Shown in pieces: positions 7,827-12,573 of a stretch of DNA of 12,573 bases. Made by a program: the position numbers and the translations under genes. Position 1 is the first letter of the stretch, and every line of letters begins with the position of its first letter. The stretch covers positions 1 to 12,573 of the forward strand of contig JANMZR010000356.1 of the NCBI GenBank assembly GCA_031383555.1. Reading direction: 5' to 3'. The stretch comes from JANMZR01 sp031383555 (GTDB taxonomy: Bacteria > Bacteroidota > Bacteroidia > Cytophagales > Spirosomataceae). Under the pieces are notes generated by a model. That model searched no databases and was not told the DNA's origin. It saw only the letters and a program-made list of their open reading frames with translations.

Positions 7827-8938
7827 TGCAACAAAGCAGTTATATTAGGTCGTTGGATGGCTTACGGTTTTTGGCCGTTGGCTTAGTGTTGGTTGACCAT
7901 TGGTCTAACTACCGTTTGGGTTTTCCGGGTAGCTATCTGGGTGTGAGTTTGTTTTTTGTATTAAGTGGCTATTTGATTACTGGTATTTTATTAAAAGCTA
8001 AAAATGTTGATAATCAAGTAAATAGACCTCACGGGCAATCGCTAAAGCTATTTTATATTCGACGAACTATACGGATATTTCCAATTTATTATTTAATCTT
8101 ACTCCTCTTATTTTTTCTAAATTTTGATAATATTCGACAGCATATATTTTGGTTGGCTAGTTACCAAACCAACAACTATATTGCTTTCAATAGTAGTTGG
8201 ATGGGTGCTTATGATCATTTTTGGTCGTTGGCTGTTGAGGAGCAATTTTACATATTTTTCCCGTTTGTTATTTTTTACGTTCCCAAACGCTTTCTTTCTC
8301 AAGTGTTAATAGCTCTATGTATAATTTCAGTTTTATTAAGGTGCTATTTTTACTATAATAATTATAATTGGGTGGTGCCTTTTGTACTTATGCCTACCTC
8401 GCTCGATGCACTTGGCTTGGGAAGTTTGCTGGCTTATTTTTTGCAAAACACAAAAATGTATTTCTCAAATAAATACATAAAACTGGGGCTATTTCTAAGT
8501 TTTTTAGCCTATTGTTTGGTTGTAATACTTTTGAAAAGTGAAAGCAAGCCTCACAATTTTTATAGCGTAGTTCTATTGCGAATGTTTGAGTCTATTTTTT
8601 CAGTTTTTCTTATAGTTAACTGCATTAAAATAAATGATAATAGTATGGTTACTAAGGTAAAAAGAATATTATTTGAGAACAATTTTGTGGTTTATATTGG
8701 GAAAATATCCTATGGAATTTATATATATCACCACTTTATTTACAACGTATATTATTCAAGCAATTCAAATATTCTTGTGAAAATATTCCATAAATTAAAC
8801 CAATTTTCATCTGGCTTGGGGGACAATCCAGCTGTACAAATAGCAATATTGTTCCCAATCACAGTAATTGTGGCATCAGTTTCATGGTATGTTTTTGAAA
8901 AACCAATCAATCAACTAAAAGAGCGATTTGAGTATTAG
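7826..8938 (+). CDS. Acyltransferase family 3 (OafA/YrhL-type) membrane O-acyltransferase
   Basis: A 370-residue integral membrane acyltransferase, the usual length for an AT3 protein without an SGNH domain. The N-terminus carries the R-x10-H motif (R14 to H25 in RSLDGLRF...VDHW), followed by GVSLFFVLSGYLITGIL, then RRTIRIFPIYY (R79-Y89) and FWSLAVEEQFY (about 132-142). Near the C-terminus are KISYGIYIYH (293-302) and SWYVFEKPI (353-361), all standard for the family. Such enzymes move acetyl or other acyl groups across the membrane onto glycans such as O-antigen, peptidoglycan or exopolysaccharide. It is coupled to the HAD gene through TAATG and is the last gene of the set, so it probably decorates the glycan made by the upstream glycosyltransferases. 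Acyl group and acceptor are unknown. Confidence 0.92.
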   Translation: MQQSSYIRSLDGLRFLAVGLVLVDHWSNYRLGFPGSYLGVSLFFVLSGYLITGILLKAKNVDNQVNRPHGQSLKLFYIRRTIRIFPIYYLILLLLFFLNFDNIRQHIFWLASYQTNNYIAFNSSWMGAYDHFWSLAVEEQFYIFFPFVIFYVPKRFLSQVLIALCIISVLLRCYFYYNNYNWVVPFVLMPTSLDALGLGSLLAYFLQNTKMYFSNKYIKLGLFLSFLAYCLVVILLKSESKPHNFYSVVLLRMFESIFSVFLIVNCIKINDNSMVTKVKRILFENNFVVYIGKISYGIYIYHHFIYNVYYSSNSNILVKIFHKLNQFSSGLGDNPAVQIAILFPITVIVASVSWYVFEKPINQLKERFEY

Positions 8939-9048
8939 GTATGATTGTCAATGATTTCCTTAAAATTCAAAAACAATTTTTCAACACTACTACCAACCTG
9001 GCACCAAGTTAAAGCCGAATCTGCCTTTATGCGTTTTTCTGCTACGAG
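8935..9048 (-). pseudogene. Possible C-terminal remnant of another gene (GT4-like tail)
   Basis: A 37-codon open stretch on the - strand reads VAEKRIKADSALTW, then CQVGSSVEKLFLNFKEII, and ends at a TAA that overlaps the stop of the acyltransferase gene tail to tail. The amphipathic pattern A..RI......TW..V...VE.LF resembles the last helix of many family-4 glycosyltransferases. It opens after a TGA, just past the point where the TolB-like remnant loses similarity, and has no start of its own. It may be a scrap left by a deletion that fused two genes. The stretch is short and could be chance. Confidence 0.25.
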
Positions 9049-9574
9049 TCATCGTTTTCATCATATTGTATTGAAAAGAGCACACCAATTCACAGCTTAA
9101 TACATGGTCGGTTTGCCAATGTGAGTACATTATAGGCAATACTACTCTATATTTTTGAAGCCTTCAGTTACGCCATCTGTCCCATCTCCAATAATTCATT
9201 TCGTCAATGGCTGTAGTTTCGTGAAAATCTGGGTGATTCTGATAAAAAATTAATGGGTTGGGGGTATCAAAACCCTTCCCAAATATTTCCTTATGCTTCT
9301 TATACCAAATTTGGCTATTTTCCAAAATGCGTTCTTTGTGATCAGTGGTTTTAAAATAATAATACAACTCAAAATTTGGACTTTGCGCAACTTTAAACTT
9401 CAATTTTTAAATATTTGGGCTTTTTATTTTACTAACTTTAGCAAGATGAATAGAGAATACATGTGAAAATGTAGTAAAAAATGGATTAATAAAAAAATTT
9501 ATTGATTATAATTGCCTTTTCTAGCTTTTATTAAATGTTTACTATTTACCTAAGAAAATTCAAATACCAAATAA
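8939..9574. other. Gene-free decay region between the acyltransferase gene and pdeM
   Basis: These 636 bp hold no intact gene on either strand. From 8939 to about 9403 the - strand holds the two remnants listed separately. From 9404 to 9574 the sequence is very AT-rich with short scattered stops in all frames; I see no RNA gene, convincing terminator or insertion-sequence end. The signal peptide expected for the TolB-like gene should lie here but cannot be read in any frame. Confidence 0.6.
9059..9403 (-). pseudogene. Frameshifted fragment of a TolB-like/peptidase-MA-like exported protein
   Basis: The open part (9403 to 9164) reads FKVAQSPNFELYYYF, later QIWYKKHKEIF and NPLIFYQNHPDFHETTAI, which matches from memory the N-terminal region of Bacteroidota proteins annotated as TolB-like (WD40/PD40) with a peptidase-MA-like metal site. 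Similarity then jumps frame near 9193 to GDGTDGVTEGFKN (9189-9151). It jumps again near 9155-9150 to YRVVLPIMYSHWQTDHVL and CELVCSFQYN (ending 9065), so two frameshifts are needed. In intact homologues the last block is GHELVHAFQYN; here both zinc-ligand histidines are Cys (9097-9080). There is no ATG: a TAA lies 6 nt before the TTG at 9403, so the 5' end is lost. The bulk of the protein after FQYN, including the beta-propeller, is also missing. The gene is dead. Confidence 0.75.
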
Positions 9575-10225
9575 TTAAGTATTTAGTTGAGTTACTTTAC
9601 TTCCGTTAATTACAAATATTTGAGTGGTTTTTGTTTTGTGCAACCCTTTGAGTCCGGTTAAATGACCAAAAGCTGGGAGAACAAAATTGCTATTTTTTTC
9701 ATAAAAACAGGGTATCGTAACTGACTGGCGGCCAGCACCTTCTATACAAAACCCTGGGTGAATATGCCCCGACATATTTAAATAGTTTTCAGGCACTTTT
9801 TCCATTGGAATATGGGTAAATATTATTTGATTATGTATGCAGGCTTCACCTAAAATATTTAGCCCAATTGAAAGGTACCTTTCAGCAGCTAAAATATCAT
9901 GATTGCCCAAAACCAAATCAAATTTTATTGCTTTGTTTTTACTAACAAATTCTGCAAAAATATTCCATTCATTGTTGTAACTACTATGAAATAAATCACC
10001 TAAAATAAGTATTCTAATAGGCTTATAATCAGTTATTAGCTGACTTAAAACATGATAATCTTTTTCAATACTTTTAGTTGGGATGGCCAAGCCTTCTTTA
10101 CGAAAATGCCCCACTTTCCCTAAATGCAAATCAGCCAAAATAATGGTTTTTTCGTTTTCCCAAAAAATAGCCTTTTGAGGCAATAATTGAAATGATTGGT
10201 TGGCAAATTCGTATTTTAAGCTCAC
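9575..10225 (-). CDS. pdeM: Ligase-associated DNA damage response endonuclease PdeM (metallophosphoesterase)
   Basis: A 216-residue calcineurin-type metallophosphoesterase with the full metal-binding set: ADLHLGK (D32, H34), LILGDLFH (G76-D77, H80), VLGNHD (N108, H109, D110), FTHIP (H138) and SGHIHP (H154, H156). The N-terminal LLPQKAIFWENEKTIILADL and LGKVGHFRKEGLAIP, and the C-terminal LPAFGHLTGLKGL, are characteristic of PdeM rather than of general phosphodiesterases. PdeM belongs to a bacterial DNA-repair set with an LhrC-type helicase, a nuclease and an ATP-dependent ligase, none of which is next to it here. The start is GTG: a TAA sits immediately upstream in frame, so nothing longer is possible, and the protein begins with the expected short lead. 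It is transcribed away from plsC. Confidence 0.87.
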   Translation of the reverse strand: MSLKYEFANQSFQLLPQKAIFWENEKTIILADLHLGKVGHFRKEGLAIPTKSIEKDYHVLSQLITDYKPIRILILGDLFHSSYNNEWNIFAEFVSKNKAIKFDLVLGNHDILAAERYLSIGLNILGEACIHNQIIFTHIPMEKVPENYLNMSGHIHPGFCIEGAGRQSVTIPCFYEKNSNFVLPAFGHLTGLKGLHKTKTTQIFVINGSKVTQLNT

Positions 10226-10296
10226 TTAATATTTGATTATTTTTACTAAAATTAATCAATTTAACAGGCTTTGTTGGTTTAAAATTGACCGAAATT

Positions 10297-10309
10297 GGAA
10301 ATAATTTCC
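10297..10309. repeat. 13-bp palindrome in the pdeM/plsC divergent region
   Basis: GGAAATAATTTCC is a perfect inverted repeat around a central A, 27 bp before the plsC start. It is flanked on both sides by the direct repeat CCGAAATT (10289-10296 and 10308-10315, the second sharing two bases with the palindrome). In RNA it could extend by two pairs to a short hairpin. It could be an operator or a leader hairpin for plsC, or chance in AT-rich DNA. Confidence 0.3.
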
Positions 10310-10336
10310 GAAATTTGAATACCATAAAGCCTAAAA

Positions 10337-11077
10337 ATGAAAAGAATTGTCGATTATTTATTGAGTATTGTTTATGTTTTCTTTTTTAGTGCATTTTTAC
10401 TGATTTTTCATCCAATCCAATTAATCTCCTTTCGTTTATTTGGTCCAAAAATTCAACAGAAAACTGTCCATTTATTAAATTTCTTTTTGTTGTATTCTGT
10501 TTACTTTACAGGTTCAACATTAAAGTTTATAAAAAAAGGGGTCATACCAACCGATAGGCCTCTTATATTTGTTTCAAACCATCAGTCAATGTTCGATATT
10601 ATTGGCATTATTTGGTATTTCAGAAAGTACTATCCGATATTTGTTTCAAAAATAGAGCTGTCAAAGGGTATTCCAAGTATATCGTTGAATTTGAGACTTT
10701 CGGGAGCAGCACTAATCGATAGAAAAGACAGTAGACAAGCCGTTCCTGAAATTGCTAGAATGGCCAAAGTTGCACTTGAGCGTCGGTTTTCCCCGGTGAT
10801 ATTTCCAGAAGGAACTCGCTCAAAAACGGATGAGATTAAGCCATTTGCAGTGGGTGGTTTAGCAATACTTTTGAAAAAAACACCCAATGCTTTATTGGTA
10901 CCCATTGCCATACAAGGCAATAATAAACTTAACCCAAAGGGTTTTTTCCCGTTAGTAAGTTTTTCAAAATTAAGTTTTACTTCATTGCCGCCTATTGAGC
11001 CATTAAATAGACCTATCGAAGAGATTGTGAGTGAAATTGAAAACATTATTAGAATCGAAAATTCAAACAATAATTAG
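10337..11077 (+). CDS. plsC: 1-acyl-sn-glycerol-3-phosphate acyltransferase
   Basis: A 246-residue membrane-associated acyltransferase of the PlsC/LPLAT family, full length. It converts lysophosphatidic acid to phosphatidic acid in phospholipid synthesis on the cytoplasmic face of the inner membrane. Hydrophobic segments fill residues 7-30 and 45-60. Block I is NHQSMFD (H82, D87, the HX4D catalytic pair), block II lies around VSKIELSKGIP (103-113), with GAALIDRKDS after it (123-132), block III is FPEGTRSK (156-163), and block IV contains LLVPIAIQG (186-194). The start is ATG at 10337. The next gene begins 24 bp after its stop on the same strand, so they may be co-transcribed. Related enzymes can use other lyso-lipid or ornithine-lipid acceptors, but the motif set fits PlsC well. 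Confidence 0.92.
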   Translation: MKRIVDYLLSIVYVFFFSAFLLIFHPIQLISFRLFGPKIQQKTVHLLNFFLLYSVYFTGSTLKFIKKGVIPTDRPLIFVSNHQSMFDIIGIIWYFRKYYPIFVSKIELSKGIPSISLNLRLSGAALIDRKDSRQAVPEIARMAKVALERRFSPVIFPEGTRSKTDEIKPFAVGGLAILLKKTPNALLVPIAIQGNNKLNPKGFFPLVSFSKLSFTSLPPIEPLNRPIEEIVSEIENIIRIENSNNN

Positions 11078-11101
11078 AAATTTTAATAAATAAGTTCATT
11101 A

Positions 11102-12573
11102 ATGATAGCTAACCTCAACGAGAATTATTTAAAATATTGTTATTATTTATCTTTAATTGGCGCATTTATTATAATAGCTTTTTATTGCTATATTTTCATA
11201 AATTTTTCATCAAATGCACCTTTTTTTGATGACTTTTTTTGGGGCTTTACGTTTTTGGACGAGTATGTAAATGCCACTTCCTTTTCCGAAAAATTAAGAT
11301 TAATTTTTCAACAGCATGCACAACATCGCATCGCCTATTTTCGGTTGTTTATTATTGGTCACTATCATTTATTTGGTACAATAAATTTTAAAACTATTGC
11401 TATTTTTGCTAATTTTAGCAACTTGGTTTTGTTTTTTGTTATTGCAATAGTTTTGGGGAAGCATAAAATTCACCGCTTTTTTATATTGCCATTGGCTCTT
11501 ATTCTATTTCAATTTCAATATTATCAAAATATAATTTCCACTTATGGTTTTCCAAATATGGCAGTGTATATGTGGGCTATTTTGGCATTTTATTTCCAAA
11601 CGAAATCAACCAACAAGGCCCTCATCATAACAATTTTATGTGCTATTTTCAGCGTTTTTTCAAATGGCAACGGCATACTTGCCTACCCAATAATTTTATT
11701 TTTTATTTTTATTCAAAAAAGGTATAAACACTTTGTTGTTGCAGCTTTTATTTTTTTAGTTTTCGTAATTATATACTTTGCATTTGCCAACGATATGGCT
11801 ACTCAGCCGCTAAATTTAATGCAGAGTACTAATTATTTTTTGAAATTTTTAAGTGCTGCCTTTTTTACAAATCATAATACTCTTGAAAAACTTGCATTGC
11901 TTTTTATCCTAATTTCATTCCTAATTAAATTTACAATGGAGTGTTATTCTTATTATTTTTTCAATCGAAAAATCGAAAATATTCAAATGTGGATAGTTGC
12001 CTCATCAACTATATTTTGGATAATAGCTACGGCGCTTTCAGTTTCTTTATTTAGAGCTACTTCGAAACCTAGTATTCCCAATTGGTACTTCAATTATTCT
12101 ATTTTATTACTAATTTTTTACACTTTATTTTTCCTAAGTAATTTTAAAAATAATTATTTTAAAGTCAGTTTTTTTGTGCTTATTTCAATGTATGCAATAA
12201 ATAATTATGGTAAAAATTTAAGAAATGTATTGCCAACAATTCATGGCTTTCATTCCAATTTGGAGGCCGATGTTGTCAATTTCAATAACCATAAAAAATG
12301 GGCATTTCTACTTACACAAGTAAGCTACCCAATGTATAAAAAATTTGAAATAATTACCAATAATTTTTACAAAAAAGGCAACTATAAACCTGATATTTTA
12401 CAAAAAGAATTTATAAATATTCCCTCAACAGAAAGCATGGTGGAAGCTAGTTTTAATTACACTTCAAAACCTAATGATGAAACTAGTATTTCATTTGAGC
12501 CAACAGGAAAAAATGCAGAAAAAACATATAAAAAAAAGAGTTTTGGTTTTATAAAATCTGATGAAAATATTTA
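11102..12573 (+). CDS. Multi-pass membrane protein, possible GT-C-type glycosyltransferase (3' truncated)
   Basis: The frame from the ATG at 11102 stays open to the window edge, giving 490 codons without a stop. The N-terminal helix (about residues 15-35) is followed by NAPFFDDFFWGFTFLDEY with the acidic pair D43-D44, then FQQHAQHRIAYFR (H72, H75-R76) before the next membrane helix. Further helices run to about residue 370; the last ~110 residues are polar and low in hydrophobicity (a probable extracytoplasmic domain that continues past the window). An acidic pair just after TM1 plus a His/Arg-rich loop fits the GT-C fold of polyprenyl-sugar-using transferases, but I do not recognise a named family and claim only that layout. 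It follows plsC by 24 bp on the same strand. The codon use is as AT-rich as the neighbours, with no sign of recent transfer. Confidence 0.7.
   Translation, partial: MIANLNENYLKYCYYLSLIGAFIIIAFYCYIFINFSSNAPFFDDFFWGFTFLDEYVNATSFSEKLRLIFQQHAQHRIAYFRLFIIGHYHLFGTINFKTIAIFANFSNLVLFFVIAIVLGKHKIHRFFILPLALILFQFQYYQNIISTYGFPNMAVYMWAILAFYFQTKSTNKALIITILCAIFSVFSNGNGILAYPIILFFIFIQKRYKHFVVAAFIFLVFVIIYFAFANDMATQPLNLMQSTNYFLKFLSAAFFTNHNTLEKLALLFILISFLIKFTMECYSYYFFNRKIENIQMWIVASSTIFWIIATALSVSLFRATSKPSIPNWYFNYSILLLIFYTLFFLSNFKNNYFKVSFFVLISMYAINNYGKNLRNVLPTIHGFHSNLEADVVNFNNHKKWAFLLTQVSYPMYKKFEIITNNFYKKGNYKPDILQKEFINIPSTESMVEASFNYTSKPNDETSISFEPTGKNAEKTYKKKSFGFIKSDENI

Noticed and set aside
9164..9403. The 79-codon - strand open frame as a genuine small gene
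   Set aside because: Its first ~65 residues match the inside of a much larger protein family, its last residues (WRWDRWRN) are an out-of-frame read of a conserved GTDGVTEG stretch, and it lacks an ATG. It is part of a pseudogene.
10131..10325. 64-codon open frame on the - strand upstream of pdeM
   Set aside because: It overlaps the pdeM N-terminal coding region in another frame and runs into the divergent intergenic region; no domain is visible.
10630..11070. 146-codon open frame on the - strand
   Set aside because: It lies antisense inside plsC, whose + strand protein has all the family motifs; the - strand product shows no recognisable domain.
1..12573. CRISPR arrays, tRNA or rRNA genes, insertion-sequence ends
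   Set aside because: I saw no regularly spaced direct repeats, no clover-leaf or rRNA-like stretches, and no transposase motifs or terminal inverted repeats.

Overview
The window comes from an AT-rich Bacteroidota genome, most like a Cytophagales/Sphingobacteriia-type organism. The clearest sign is the C-terminal type IX secretion (T9SS) sorting domain on the first gene. Supporting signs are a candidate TAnnTTTG-type promoter box, weak or absent Shine-Dalgarno sites, a Bacteroidota-style PdeM nuclease, and remnants of a TolB-like/peptidase-MA-like gene typical of the phylum.

Layout on the + strand: (1) the 3' end of a secreted Ig-repeat protein with a T9SS sorting domain (2-1294); (2) two tandem paralogous GT-C membrane glycosyltransferases (1374-3029 and 3019-4719); (3) after a 68-bp gap with a candidate promoter, a tightly coupled set: UbiA-family polyprenyl-phosphate phosphoribosyltransferase-like enzyme (TTG start, 4788-5672), a large unassigned membrane protein (5669-7231), a HAD-IB phosphatase (GTG start, 7221-7826) and an OafA-type acyltransferase (7826-8938). 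Every junction in this set overlaps by 1 to 11 nt.

The 636 bp from 8939 to 9574 holds no intact gene. On the - strand it carries the decayed remains of a TolB-like/peptidase-MA-like gene, with two frameshifts and both metal-binding histidines of its HExxH-type site changed to Cys, followed by what may be the C-terminal scrap of a second gene. Then comes pdeM on the - strand (9575-10225). A divergent intergenic region with a 13-bp palindrome follows, then plsC (10337-11077) and a 3'-truncated multi-pass membrane protein (11102 to the window end).

Working model: the region 1374-8938 is an envelope or glycoprotein glycosylation locus. UbiA would join phosphoribose to a polyprenyl phosphate and the HAD enzyme would remove the 5-phosphate. 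This would give a lipid-linked pentofuranose donor, which one or more of the GT-C-like proteins could transfer outside the inner membrane, with the acyltransferase adding an O-acyl decoration. No DprE1/DprE2-type epimerase pair is in the window, so ribose rather than arabinose is possible if none exists elsewhere. The enzyme families are read from motifs; the pathway is inference.
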